Notes: generated from the letters alone by a model not told the origin. A DNA stretch of 64,000 nucleotides from Bradysia coprophila (GCF_014529535.1 NW_023503555.1:1922001-1986000), one strand, 5' to 3'; positions 19,986 to 30,344 are shown, numbered from the stretch's first letter. Program-made: numbers and translations.

Positions 19986-20982
19986 TGGATCAGAATGGAT
20001 TCATTTCAGGTTATGCTCTTCATTGAATATATAGAAGTAAAAGTGGACGAGATAGTTTTAGTCCAACATCGACCTCAGACCGCCACTGAATCCCGAGTTC
20101 GAAACATCGTCTGTCTTCTCTTCTTATTATTTTTTTCACTTCACATGAATACCCTTGGGTAAGGCAAGAGTTTGATACTCTGTTCGTTGTTTGCTGTATA
20201 AACGACGAAAGGAGTTTGTTGCTTTTGATGTCTCATTGGAAATCCCACCATTTGAGATAGTTATTTACAGCAGATGGTATTTACTTGGCTGCATATTTGC
20301 GATGAAATGCAGTCACTTGTGATGAAAAGTAAATCAGCGAGAAACGACCATACATACGTCACCCAAATCAGACATGAGAAAGTTCACTTTTCGCAGCGCC
20401 GCAGCAGACAATTTTTCAATCGTGATGCCGCTGTATAAATCAAATTCAGAAGAACCATTTCCGAAACAGCGAAGAAAGATGCGCTAGATTGGTTGCCTTA
20501 GCTATCCTTTCGAAGTTGCAAGTCTAATGTAACTATTCTATTAAGACTGACACCGGTAAAAATGTGCTGGAAGAAAAAATCCTAAAAATGCCATTTGATT
20601 GGTTTACAGAAACGTTCAAATGATCGCGCCAATCAAGAAGTACATCGGTGTTTTAGTACATTTTCACGTCAATGACACAATATAATTTTCTTTTTGCAAC
20701 TAAATGACGGAAATCAACTCTTTCTAGCGTAGTAGTCGATAGCATAAGAGTCCACTTTTTTTAACAATGCGACAGATGTGCGAGAAAAGAGTTTGTCGCC
20801 CGACAGATGTGCGAGAAAAAATTTTTCTCGCACTGTTTTTGTGAACATTGATCAATGGAACAAGGCAATAAGAGTAGTCGACAAGTCAGTTTCAATATCC
20901 ATTCATTTAATGAAATTCCATTATTGCATTATAATATCTCGAATATTACAAAATTAACAGGCGAAAGTTAAGTAAATGATCC

Positions 20983-21948
20983 TTAAAAAGGCTTGCCGTG
21001 AAACGTACGATAAAAATTGAATGTACAATTGTTGAATTCAGATTTTGTAAAATTTGGAAGGACAGGCGTTTCAGGAGCATCCGAAGAATCTGCACCAGCA
21101 GATGCGCCCTCAATTATTGTAATTGATTGTGACATTGTACGGCTGGTATTGCCGGTCGTATCGGAATCGGATGCAGTTCCAATCATCCGAATTTGTTTTG
21201 AAGCGAAACTAGCACCATGTGCATCCTCTCGATCAATATTTTCGATGAGCGCAGCCGAAATACCGTCACTTAAACCGGTGATGTTGAGATTAATTTCTTT
21301 GGGAGCTGAATCACCCAAATTAGCGACAACGTCATGAGAAGTGGTACTTGTAGATGGAAAAACGGTGTTGCTTGCAGATGGAATAGCGGTGGTGCTTGTA
21401 GACGGAAAAACGGTGTTGCTTGCAGATGGAATAGCGGTGGTGCTTGTAGATGGAATAGCGGTGTTGCTTGTAGATGGAATAGCGGTGTTGCTTGTAGATG
21501 GAATAGCACTCATCGCATTGCTCGACGAAGAACGTTGAAAAGGTACACCTCCGAAAATTTGTGCAGAAATTTTGCGTTTGCTTGTTGCAGATGACTGCAC
21601 ATATCCGGCTGCAACTTTGTCCGATCGCCAACCAAACTGTCGTTTAATGACATAAAGATCCGCACCAGCATCAGCCAACAATGTAGCTGAACTCCGTCGA
21701 AAACAATGTCCTGTGTGTCGCTCCAAACACAACATCACGTTTTCTGAAATGACTTTCACTCTTTTTTCTTCACACCAACCACAAAACTTTTTGTACACCT
21801 TTTCATAATTCAATTTGGATTTTTTCGGCAAAGTTTTTTCAATAGCCTCTGCGGCCGACCGCTCAATATCTGAGCATTCCGATTCATCGCTGAATGCAAT
21901 ATCTGCATCAATTATTATTTGATTATTTTCGCTGTTGCTGTCCGCCAT
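20983..21948 (-). CDS. Crypton/tyrosine-recombinase-like protein with internal deletion (321 aa)
   Basis: The N-terminal part (about residues 38-70) reads LPKKSKLNYEKVYKKFCGWC, like the core-binding start of insect and vertebrate Crypton-type recombinase proteins. It passes abruptly at about residue 75 into HTGHCFRRSSATLLADAGAD and FGWRSDKVAAGYV, the C-terminal catalytic block with HxxR (HCFR) and the candidate nucleophile Tyr (AAGYV). The intervening region with the first catalytic Arg is missing, so recombinase activity is not expected. The middle has tandem repeats of IPSTSNTA-type octapeptides. The reading frame is otherwise intact, which suggests either a recent deletion or a retained DNA-binding role. 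Alternative: a spliced gene with unseen exons, but I see no room for the missing 150 or so residues. Confidence 0.7.
   Translation of the reverse strand: MADSNSENNQIIIDADIAFSDESECSDIERSAAEAIEKTLPKKSKLNYEKVYKKFCGWCEEKRVKVISENVMLCLERHTGHCFRRSSATLLADAGADLYVIKRQFGWRSDKVAAGYVQSSATSKRKISAQIFGGVPFQRSSSSNAMSAIPSTSNTAIPSTSNTAIPSTSTTAIPSASNTVFPSTSTTAIPSASNTVFPSTSTTSHDVVANLGDSAPKEINLNITGLSDGISAALIENIDREDAHGASFASKQIRMIGTASDSDTTGNTSRTMSQSITIIEGASAGADSSDAPETPVLPNFTKSEFNNCTFNFYRTFHGKPF
21341..21512 (-). repeat. 24-bp in-frame minisatellite (about seven units)
   Basis: Units such as gatggaatagcggtgttgct repeat every 24 bases and code for IPSTSNTA, IPSTSTTA and IPSASNTV octapeptides on the minus strand. They sit within the recombinase-like gene. 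Confidence 0.9.
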
Positions 21949-22186
21949 GACTCACACCTCGCGTCGTTTGATTTACACTGAAATAAAACGACGTTGTCGC
22001 AGCTACAACGCCGTCAGCATAAAATAAAAGATTGCTGCGGTCGGAATAGTGTAAAATGATTATATCACATTATGGTCGAGTTGTGGTTCAAGTGAAAATT
22101 ATTATAAAACGACAAAATGTTCCAAATAAATTAATCATTTCGCTTAGAAAGAGTTGATTTCCGTCATCTGTTGCAAAAAACGTTGT

Positions 22187-22313
22187 TCCTAACACGGTAG
22201 ATATGCCGGTATTTTCTCGCACACGATGTCTTCTCGACCTCGGCTTCGCCTCGGGTCGAGAATCGACATCTAGTGCGAGAAAATACCTTCATATCTACCT
22301 TGTTAGGAAAATA
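22187..22313. mobile_element. Hairpin MITE (~127 bp)
   Basis: Left arm gttcctaaca.ggtagatatg, then ggtattttctcgcac; right arm gtgcgagaaaatacc, then catatctacc.tgttagga. The centre is GC-rich (ctcggcttcgcctcg). It directly abuts the TIR element on its left. The motif 'gtgcgagaaaa' also appears at 20780-20825 inside that element. Confidence 0.75.
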
Positions 22314-22317
22314 ACTA

Positions 22318-23105
22318 TTCCACAAACGTCAAATGATATTTTCGTGAGGTTGTGTGGTAATTTCTCCAATTCTGTGTGAGAAAATCCCTAAAATATGCGG
22401 ATAACCAGTGCACTGTTCAGGCAACATGGTGACTTTATGTTTAAAAAGCACTGGTTGGTAGCTGGACAAGGAATACCAACAGTTCAAGACACCGGTGCAG
22501 TAACTGCTGCAGAAAGTCATGGGTTGCCGGTCGTGGATACTGTTGAATATATGAATAGGAAACCTCGAGCAGAACGGTAAGAACTGCTCTTATTTCAAAG
22601 CGCACATTCCCATAACCGACCCGGAATAATTGTTAGCTTTGTTATCAAACGTTCGTCACTAAACCCTCCCGGGGAAGTATTCGATCGTACGCATCCACTG
22701 TGGAATGAACGGAAATGGTTCACATTTTGCGACCAGAATGTGCTTGTCGAAGGGATGTCACAGGCACAGGTATTGACGAAATCGATTGTCTGTCCGCCAG
22801 TTTCTCACATTCTTGGATTGTTTTGTCTATGAGGACACGGCTGAAAAACGGATCTATTAGGTATGGATGGATGAAGTGCTGGCCAATTGCTTACTTTCGC
22901 CTGAACGACGTTATTCCATAGTCTCTTTTGAAGATATGTGCTGGCCTGTCTGGATCTCGTCGTTTAGGTGACTTCTGCTGCTCAGCTTCGAATAAAATCG
23001 AAAATCGAACCATGTCTTGCATAAAGGCATCGGATCGTTCAGGGATCTTTATGCTATCAATGGCCTGTTCAACACTTGATGACAACCCATCGACGACAAT
23101 TCATG
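22318..23105. pseudogene. Rearranged mRpL37 fragment (copy C, right part)
   Basis: 22318-22790 matches 9490-9964, including intact exon 1 of mRpL37 (22395-22576, one residue changed, VVDTVEY for VVDAVEY) and its intron. From about 22791 to 23105 the sequence is the reverse complement of about 10262-9960. The next part of the gene has therefore been inverted in place and exons 3-5 are missing. No full protein can be made. Confidence 0.9.
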
Positions 23106-23541
23106 GATTTTCAATGAATATAAAATGAAAAAATTGAATTGAAACAAAATTATTGATAATTTTACGTCCGATGTAGAGTAGATTTTAGGCAGATTGCTCC
23201 TATCTCTAAAATATTTGTATTTGTCAATTTAACTTTTAGCTTTTTTGTGCCTTCTCTTCTAGCGCCTTTTCCTCAGAGGAGCGCCTTTTCCTCAGAGGAG
23301 CTCCTTTTGGTAGACAGGCCAGCTTTGACATATGGGCTAAATCTTACATGGAATTGATATAGTGACACGTCTTCACTTTACTAAGTTTAAGCGTCTTTTG
23401 GTAGCCAGTCCTTTCCCAGTAGCAACTGAAGTTTATTAGGGCAGTTAGTGTATACCTAATAAACTAAATGAATTAGTTTAGAATAGTTCTACTTTATGTC
23501 CTATTGGAAATATTCTTTGAAAACAGTTGACTCCAAAACAC

Positions 23542-23591
23542 TATAAAAGGGGACTCACGGCCACAATTCACACACCATCATCAGTCTCAGT
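23542..23591 (+). promoter_or_regulatory. Orphan TATA/initiator core promoter
   Basis: tataaaag at 23542-23549 and tcagt at 23581-23585 and 23587-23591. No coding frame follows within 600 bases. It could be an alternative promoter of the lipase gene. Confidence 0.4.
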
Positions 23592-24125
23592 GAAACTTAT
23601 AACGTGTTCATCAGTCTTATAACGTGTTTTTAAAGCTATTAATTGAGACTGAATACACCACTCGGATACCCCACAGCGAAAAAAACTGCCGTGTTGTTAC
23701 CAATTAAACACAAGTAATGGCCTTCTGAACCAGATCCATTTGCATGATGGTAGAATTTTGCTTCATTTTTTTTCAACTAATAATCTTACCGCGTCATAGA
23801 GAAATCAGGAAAGGTTAGTCATTAAATTAAGTGTGTTTCCCAGAATTACACTCAAACATTGATAAGCTTTGTCCGGTGTATAATGAACGTGTTAACATCC
23901 TCATTAAGATTAAAATGTAAAAAAAAACACGATATACATCAGTATCTAGTCTCACCATCAACACCAGCTCGAACAAAAGGAAAATTATTTTAATTTGGTA
24001 TTGGTGGTAAAAGTTTACGTCTGATATTCTAGCTGATTACTGCGGACATGTATATCGATCGCAAACTGTTGATTCGACATTGAACCATTAAGTTAATTAA
24101 GTACCAAAATGATAAGCTGCCCAGG

Positions 24126-24157
24126 TATATAATGGTCAAAAATGTAAATCGACCAGT
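24126..24157 (+). promoter_or_regulatory. Lipase core promoter
   Basis: tatataa at 24126-24132 and an initiator-like ccagtt about 25-30 bases downstream. The lipase ATG is at 24194. Confidence 0.55.
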
Positions 24158-24193
24158 TAGTTAGTTGGTAGCAATATAGCTCAAAATAAGGAA

Positions 24194-26098
24194 ATGAAAT
24201 TGTTAGCAATCGTTTTGGTTGCGTTGACCTCATCGGTCTGCGCAACGCCATCGCCAAAATGTGGACTGAAACATGTCAGACGTCCTGCCGATGGTGATGA
24301 CTTCAAAGTGCCAATTGTCGAAATTGATCAAAATTTCCAGGAAATTCTAACGAACATCCAACAGAGCGATGACTTCGAGGATAACTTGAATATTCCGATT
24401 GACTCGCCAAAGGACCATATGGGACTACATTACATCGATACGTTGGAAGAAATGCAAGAAATGGGAGTGAACACACAATCCATTAATCCCGATTTGATTG
24501 AGGATGCTTTCTTGTTGGTGGTGAGTAATTTTTGGTGGAAATTGATTACCTGCATGAGTTGGTTAATGTAATGCTCGCTAAACAGCCAGAACTTATCCGC
24601 AAACATGGATATCCAGCTGAACGGCATACTGTACGCACGAGTGACGGTTATTTGTTGGAAATGCACCGAATTCCATTTAGCCCTCACAACACTACTGCAG
24701 AAGGTAGACAGCCAGTTTTTCTGATGCACGGACTTCTTGATTCGTCCAGTACTTGGGTCATTATGCGACCAGGCAATGGATTGGGTATGGGACATGATCT
24801 TTAGCTAGTTGTAGCCTGTTGTAAGTCAAATAATTTTAGCGTACCTTTTGGCTGATATGGGATACGATGTCTGGATGGGTAATGCTCGCGGTAACAGATA
24901 TTCAAGGTAATGTTCCCCTATATAGTCCACCGAATTCATTAATTCATTGACTGTTGACTATTCAAGGAATCATGTTACTTTCGATCCCGATGGTCGTCGC
25001 TCTGACCGTAGACGTTTCTGGGAATTTTCATGGCATGAGGTTCGTGTCCCTTTAAAAAGATCTGCAAGGCCGTGCCCCTAAATATTGCCCTTCGAATTTC
25101 TACAGATTGGTACAACTGACTTGCCAGCTATGATCGACTACGTTTTGGCACAAACTGGATATGAAAAACTTCATTACATCGGTCATTCACAGGGAACAAC
25201 ATCGTTCTTTGTCATGGCCTCTGAACGACCTGCGTACAATGACAAGATTTTAAGTATGCAAGCTCTTGCCCCAGTCGCTTTCATGTCGAACTTGAGAAGT
25301 CCATTCGTTCGAGCTGCCTCATTGTTCCTAAACACTTTGGATGTAAGAATCTGAGGGCTCAAAGGGCTTTCCCTTATTTTCAAATTTTATTTTTCGTTTC
25401 GTCAGACTGCTACTAGCGTTCTTGGCATCTACGAATTCTTACCGACTAGCGAATTATTAGCACTTGGCGGTCAAGCTGCGTGTCGTGATGAGGTATTGCA
25501 ATTTTAATGATGAAACGCTGATTGACCAAACTGATTTTTTGTTTGCAATTACTTAGGCATGGACACAAGCACTGTGTTACAATGTTCTTTTCTTGATTGC
25601 TGGATTCAATTCTGCCCAAACAAATACGGTAACTTTGTAGAAAGTCCACGATGTTCGCCTTCCATGAAGACCCACACAAAATCTCTCGTATTTCAGACAA
25701 TGATTCCAGTTATGCTCGGTCACACACCTGCTGGAGCTTCAGCAAATCAGTTGATCCACTACGGTCAAGGTGTCCGATCAAGACGCTTCCGTCAATACGA
25801 TTGGGGAATGGTCTCAAACTTATGGACATACGGCAGTATCAATCCACCAGCGTACAACCTAAGAAACATTCGAGCCCCGGTTGCTCTGCATTATTCAGCC
25901 AACGACTGGCTAGCTGAACCAGTTGATGTGGAGGAATTGCATCAAGGACTACCGAACGTGATTGGAAAATTCTTGGTACCAGATCCGTTGTTCAATCATT
26001 TGGACTTCGTTTGGGCTATTGACGTTAGAACTCTGTTGTACGATCGTGTTTTCCAAATAATGCGATTGGTTGAGCAGGGTGTGTTACCAATCCGTTAA
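24194..26098 (+). CDS. Secreted acid lipase (alpha/beta hydrolase), eight exons, 487 aa
   Basis: Exons 24194-24520, 24586-24784, 24840-24906, 24967-25039, 25106-25342, 25406-25492, 25557-25628 and 25697-26098 join with matching phases. The product starts with a signal peptide (MKLLAIVLVALTSSVCA) and an acidic pro-region of about 90 residues. The ab-hydrolase lipase domain follows: LIRKHGYPAERH, DGYLLEMHRIP, MHGLLDSSSTWV and YDVWMGNARGNRYSR. The catalytic triad fits Ser in GHSQG (about residue 250), Asp in SANDWLAEPVDV (about 424) and His in FNHLDFVWAID (about 455), as in gastric/lysosomal acid lipases and Drosophila Lip1, Lip3 and magro. It probably hydrolyses triacylglycerol or cholesteryl ester in the gut or lysosome. 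A candidate poly-A signal (aataaaa) lies near 26127. Exact orthology is open. Confidence 0.9.
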
Positions 26099-26129
26099 AG
26101 TTGAACTGCTGTTGATAGAAGAGAAGAAA

Positions 26130-26822
26130 TAAAAGAATTTCCCATCATTTAAAACTGTTGGTTCGTATTTGCCTGTTCTCTGTGCGACTCCTATTTTTAA
26201 AGTTGATCCATTAAATACTTACCTCGTCCATTATCAAATTGCTCTTTTGTTAAATGATCTGCAAAAAATCTGTGCCTAAGCCTACAGACCGATTAATATT
26301 CGACACATTTCCCCACAATTCCCTTGGTTCTCTATAAGGTAATTTTTTGACCTCATTCAAAGTCATTTTTCAAATAAGTAACAATGAAGAAATAGGGTCT
26401 TCAATATTCCGATATTCGTCAGATCTTCATCTGTTATCGAATTTGATGGTAGACTTTAAAATAAGTTCTAGCTTGGTCTGTTTTATATATAGAAAGAGTT
26501 TGTTAAAACAAATGAAGCAAAAGATTTTGTAAACAAGTTGTTGAAAATACTTCGATCAAAATAAGTAGTAGATTCGAAAATTATTCTGGTCAGCCTCCAT
26601 AGGCTCCAAATAATTCTTTTCGTTTATTCCACATTGTAACTACATGGTTCATCCTTCCATATTTCGTTCGGTGAGGTTGTTAAATAAATCCAATTTCAGC
26701 AGGCAATGTATAACAACATTCAACGTCCGTCATTTTGTGACAATAATAAATTCCCGCAGAAGTAGAAGAATAAAAATCTACCTCGTTAAGTTAAAGGTGA
26801 ACTCAGAACCCGATCCGATCAC
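26130..26822. other. Intergenic region, lipase to FUN14 gene
   Basis: AT-rich, no recognisable gene. A 60-codon frame at 26644-26826 has no domain and may be the 5' leader of the next gene. Confidence 0.35.
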
Positions 26823-27155
26823 ATGACCTCTCCAAATTTTCTTGATGAAATTCAAGAATATATCGAAAGATATGTGGGAGCATCAGCGGGCGAAATTGTC
26901 TTAAACGCTTTAATCGGTGGCATCGCCGGATACATTGGCATAAAATTGGCTAGATCATCAGCTGCTATCATCGGCACCGGTTTGATAATTGTCGAAATAA
27001 TAAGCGAAAATGGGATGATCGGATTCGATCGCGAAAGTACGATGGACAAATGCCGAAGAACTTTTATGGATTGGTTTTCGTTGGAAGAATTCTATCGACG
27101 GTGTGCTGAAAGGGGTTTTTTGGGTGGTATGCTGATTGGTATGAGTGTAGGATAA
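26823..27155 (+). CDS. FUN14-domain protein (FUNDC1-like), single exon, 110 aa
   Basis: The frame encodes ASAGEIVLNALIGGIAGYIG, ARSSAAIIGTGLIIVEII and a C-terminal helix GFLGGMLIGMSVG. This three-part pattern (glycine-rich membrane hairpin, linker, C-terminal membrane segment) matches the FUN14 family. Vertebrate FUNDC1 is a mitophagy receptor in the outer mitochondrial membrane. Residues between the membrane segments (ENGMIGFDRESTMDKCRR) align with the 'SGYVQIDW..' stretch of FUNDC1. The protein is shorter than FUNDC1 (155 aa) and lacks an obvious N-terminal LC3-interacting motif, so a mitophagy role is uncertain. It has no intron and could be a diverged paralogue or a retrocopy. No frame damage is seen. 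Confidence 0.65.
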   Translation: MTSPNFLDEIQEYIERYVGASAGEIVLNALIGGIAGYIGIKLARSSAAIIGTGLIIVEIISENGMIGFDRESTMDKCRRTFMDWFSLEEFYRRCAERGFLGGMLIGMSVG

Positions 27156-28150
27156 TATGAATTGATTCTGTTGTGTACAGTCGTGGTAAATTGTCGTGGT
27201 AGAGCTTTCTGCAAGTGTAAATTATATTTCACGTCAAACCAACCTTTGTTTCACTCAATAATAGTAATGTTACATCTGGTAAGCACCTTGCTTCAAACAG
27301 TGATGTAATATGCACTTTACCGTGCGCCGGCATGTAAAATAATGGAATTTGAACCAATAAGTTAGGCAAATAGGCCTTTCGGTTTAATGTTTAATTGGTT
27401 GCAGAGACCTAAGTCATTTTGAGAGTTGTAAGCGAACCACATTTCTAAGCCCGCCTCGATTTTCAAAATGACAACGCTCGCGTATCAATGGGCATCAGCC
27501 ATACGATTGGATCAAGTCAGATTAGTGTTTTGGGAGGCTTCATCTTGAAGAAGCAGAACCCCATACCAAATATATCATTTTCTTTCCCTAGCCTTATTCA
27601 TCAATCACGGAAAGTCCTCAGTTTTCGATAAGAAGTCGTTAAAGCGCTTGTCATTTAAAGATAGTAGATTCTGATCTAGGAGTTCATAATATATTATACC
27701 AGAATATGTAATGCCTGACGCTGGTGGAAAGTGGACAATCCCCAAGGATAGGTCTCAGATGCCAAGCCCCAAGAACAGTTTTAGGGTCACTAGACCGTTA
27801 TTTTCTGTTTAGATGATCGTTAAGGTTGCACCAACTACTCACACAAAGGATTCACCATTTTATGTCTGACGAGGTTCTTTAGTTTCAACCTTACAGTTAC
27901 ATGCTTTACGAACGCCCCCTGCTATTATATTGTCTTAGACGACCTTTTGATTTTTTTTTACTAATCGACAATTCAAAACACCAATAGAATAGAACCAACC
28001 AAGTTTTAGCGCTAATTAATTTTCGATGTTAAACACCATCGAAAATCGATAACAAATTCAGAATACAATTTGGCGGTAATGTTTAATCAGAAATAGTCTT
28101 ACGTACGTACTGATAAGGAGATTATACGTTCCAGAAAAAATTTATCTTAC
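27156..28150. other. Intergenic region with a possible dispersed repeat
   Basis: No gene. 27590-27860 resembles 49600-49840 in short blocks (for example 'gatcgttaaggttgcaccaa' versus 'gatcgttaagcttgcaccac'), suggesting an old interspersed repeat. Confidence 0.4.
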
Positions 28151-28157
28151 AGCTGGC

Positions 28158-28194
28158 TATAAATAAAAAATGGTTTTTTGTAAAACGTTTCAGT
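28158..28194 (+). promoter_or_regulatory. Core promoter of the acidic secreted peptide gene
   Basis: tataaat at 28158-28164 and tcagt at 28190-28194, spacing 32 bases. The ATG follows at 28239. Confidence 0.7.
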
Positions 28195-28238
28195 TGCATT
28201 CACACATCACAAGCGATTCAAAGCAATAGCAAACGAAA

Positions 28239-28517
28239 ATGAAAGTAATATTCCTAATTGTAAGTGCTTTGGCATTCGTGGCCATTAGTGCCAATCCCAT
28301 CGATGATGGAATCGAAGGTGTTGAAGGCGTTATCGATCCTGGATATACCGAACGAGACGCTTTACTCGACATGGGCATGGGCATTCTCCCATGGGACGGT
28401 ATGATTGACACTGGATCGACAGAACGTGACGGAATTATGGAAGATGCACGAAAAAGTTATGAACATGTTGGTATGTTGGATGATGGTTCAGCCACATGGG
28501 TGGGTGCTCAGGAATAA
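28239..28517 (+). CDS. Acidic secreted peptide, 92 aa, unspliced
   Basis: A TATA/initiator promoter, a 45-base leader and then a clear signal peptide (MKVIFLIVSALAFVAISA). The mature part (about 74 aa) is acidic, has no cysteine and contains an internal duplication: VIDPGYTERDALLDMG and MIDTGSTERDGIMEDA. An aataaa signal occurs near 28548. I do not recognise the family. The small size, signal peptide and promoter style resemble the peptide genes A and B, but the sequences are unrelated by eye. A secreted hemolymph, cuticle or glandular peptide is possible; function unknown. Confidence 0.65.
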   Translation: MKVIFLIVSALAFVAISANPIDDGIEGVEGVIDPGYTERDALLDMGMGILPWDGMIDTGSTERDGIMEDARKSYEHVGMLDDGSATWVGAQE

Positions 28518-28559
28518 CTTACATAGCAATGTGCCGAGACCCGACAACAATAAAACAGA

Positions 28560-29576
28560 AAACTTTCAAATGCCGTCAGTTAGAACAGTAAACGCAAATT
28601 AATATTTTATTTTTAATCTGATTTATCAAAACTTTTTTTTTTATTGCACAAGTTTGGAATATACATTCGAGAAATGACGAAGATGTTTGTTAATTTAATT
28701 ATTTTTGTAAAGGTTGTGATGAATGATCTGGAAAAAAATTGTTTCCCGTAATAAATCGTGTGGGAGGATTGTTTAAGTTTGTAAGTTTTTTCTTCTATTG
28801 TAAGAGCTATAAGTACAGATGGATTTGTGACCATAGGGGACAATAAGTCGTATTATTCGGAATTGCAATTCTTAAATTCTTAAAAATTCCCAAAAATTCT
28901 TAATTTTTTTAATTTTTAAGTATTTTCTTGAATATTCCTAAAAATAAGCTTTGACCTGATCCACAAAGTACATTCTCTATAGACGGAACCGGAACTGAAC
29001 CAAAAAATGGATCAATTGTTAAGGAAGTCGAAAGAGCAATTTGTGAATAGATTAAGATTGACTCGCTCGGTATGTGTTTTTAATGTAGATGGTAGCACGG
29101 GGTATCGGTGGGTTTTGAAATTAAGTTTCTTTATGTGTCCCACATTGCAATGTGAAACTATGTCCAAGGTCTTTAATTTGTGCTACGTCAAGTCCTTTTT
29201 CACCAAGCTATCAGCGTAACCTTCCAATTGAAATATATTGAAATTGTCAATAACGTGTGGCAACGTGTAAAAAACAAAAATCAAAACCCACCAGAAACCG
29301 GTGGCGATCCACTTGTCAACGGACAATACATAAACAAATTCCTTAATCCATAATCTCTTAGATGAGGAGGATCGATTTAAGGTCATTCGCAAGATTCTAA
29401 TTGTCTATTTGAAACCGATCAGAATTCAGATTCTTTAACCTGTCACGTACGGCTATTCATCTGTTATCGATAATGACGACAAAAATAATGTCAAGCTCTG
29501 GGTAATATGGTCCATTATATAGCAAAATGCATGTTATAAAATTGAAGTACAAGATTCGAAATCAATAATAAATATT
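28560..29576. other. Intergenic, no supported gene
   Basis: AT-rich, with 'attcttaaaaattcc'-type simple sequence at 28865-28940. No recognisable coding region. Confidence 0.35.
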
Positions 29577-29632
29577 ATGCACGTATGACAAAGCGGTCGA
29601 GGCTTGCCGAGACGGCTTGTCATACGTGCATA
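29577..29632. repeat. Short hairpin
   Basis: atgcacgtatgacaa pairs with ttgtcatacgtgcat. The loop has ggtcgaggcttgccgagac. Confidence 0.7.
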
Positions 29633-29814
29633 TTCTTTTTTATCGCATAAGCGAAAACGAGACAACGAGATATGCGAATGACACTTTGACAATTTACAGA
29701 AGTATAATGTTTGTTTATATATCCTAGGTGAATAATTTTTTCGGGGAATCACACCGCGTATGCAATAAATTAATATATACACAGTTGTCACGAAGAACAA
29801 TGAACGTCAACACA

Positions 29815-29951
29815 AGGTATGGTCGAATGTCAAACTTTGTATGGAGCGGAGGACATAGCGATTTCATATAAAGAAACTCACTTCTCATGAGAGGTGAGTT
29901 TGTTTATATTAAATCGCTATGTCCTCCAGTTTGTATGAATAGTCCATACCT
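29815..29951. mobile_element. Hairpin MITE with AGGTATGG ends, copy 1
   Basis: aggtatgg..gaggacatagcgattt on the left and aaatcgctatgtcctc..ccatacct on the right. It shares its termini and the gaggacat motif with the hairpin at 61357-61479. Confidence 0.7.
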
Positions 29952-30016
29952 GGCGAAAACGAGACAAAACGAGTAATATTTTAAGGAATTTAATTTCCAA
30001 AATTTTCACAAATTTC

Positions 30017-30126
30017 CGAGGGGTCACGCACTTCTTCAAATTTAATCCATTTAATACATTTAATCCAAGAAATACATGGGATTAAATGGATTTAAATCCA
30101 TTTAATCCCGAGTGCGTCACCCCTCG
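30017..30126. repeat. Hairpin with GC-rich ends
   Basis: cgaggggtcacgcac on the left and gtgcgtcacccctcg on the right, with repeated 'aatccatttaat' blocks in between that also pair. Confidence 0.65.
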
Positions 30127-30344
30127 CAAATTTCACAAATTTCAAAAAAATTCTTAAAATTTCCAAATTTTGTTTTCTGTTAGATCTCATTCCGAAGTAA
30201 TCAGTTAAGCGCAAAGACATGAAAAACAACTAAAAAGGCAGTAAAAACAACATCTACGATGCAATCTGTTGTGTTTTTAGATGAAATGACGAAAAGTGAT
30301 GGAAAAATTTGAGAATTTTTGTAACTTTAATTTCCTTAAAATAG

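Larger units (their letters stand above)
19502..20693. repeat. Segmental duplication, copy C (left part)
   Basis: 19502-20349 matches 7650-8275 of copy B, and 20350-20693 matches 9155-9490. The P-like element at 8276-9154 is absent between these parts, so the copy preserves the empty site. It includes a disabled peptide exon 1 near 19918 (ATG AAA TAT TTT TAG) and a private MITE at 19680-19882. Confidence 0.9.
20694..22176. mobile_element. TIR-flanked element encoding a tyrosine-recombinase-like protein
   Basis: The left end, ttgcaactaaatgacggaaa continuing tcaactctttctagcg, is the inverted match of 22141-22176 (cgcttagaaagagttgattt, ccgtcatctgttgcaa), with about 36-bp repeats differing at a few sites. 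The element lies inside copy C at a point where copy B (about 9490) runs straight through. It encodes the gene at 20983-21948. Crypton-type tyrosine-recombinase elements are not usually described with inverted termini, so this combination is unusual. A separate hairpin (22187-22313) is directly adjacent and complicates target-site reading. Confidence 0.7.
23106..24193. other. Intergenic region with two core-promoter candidates
   Basis: Mostly AT-rich non-coding DNA. A TATA box (ctataaaaggg, 23541) followed by two tcagt motifs (23581, 23587) has no open frame behind it; it may drive a non-coding or far-upstream exon. The second promoter (24126) belongs to the lipase. Confidence 0.45.
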
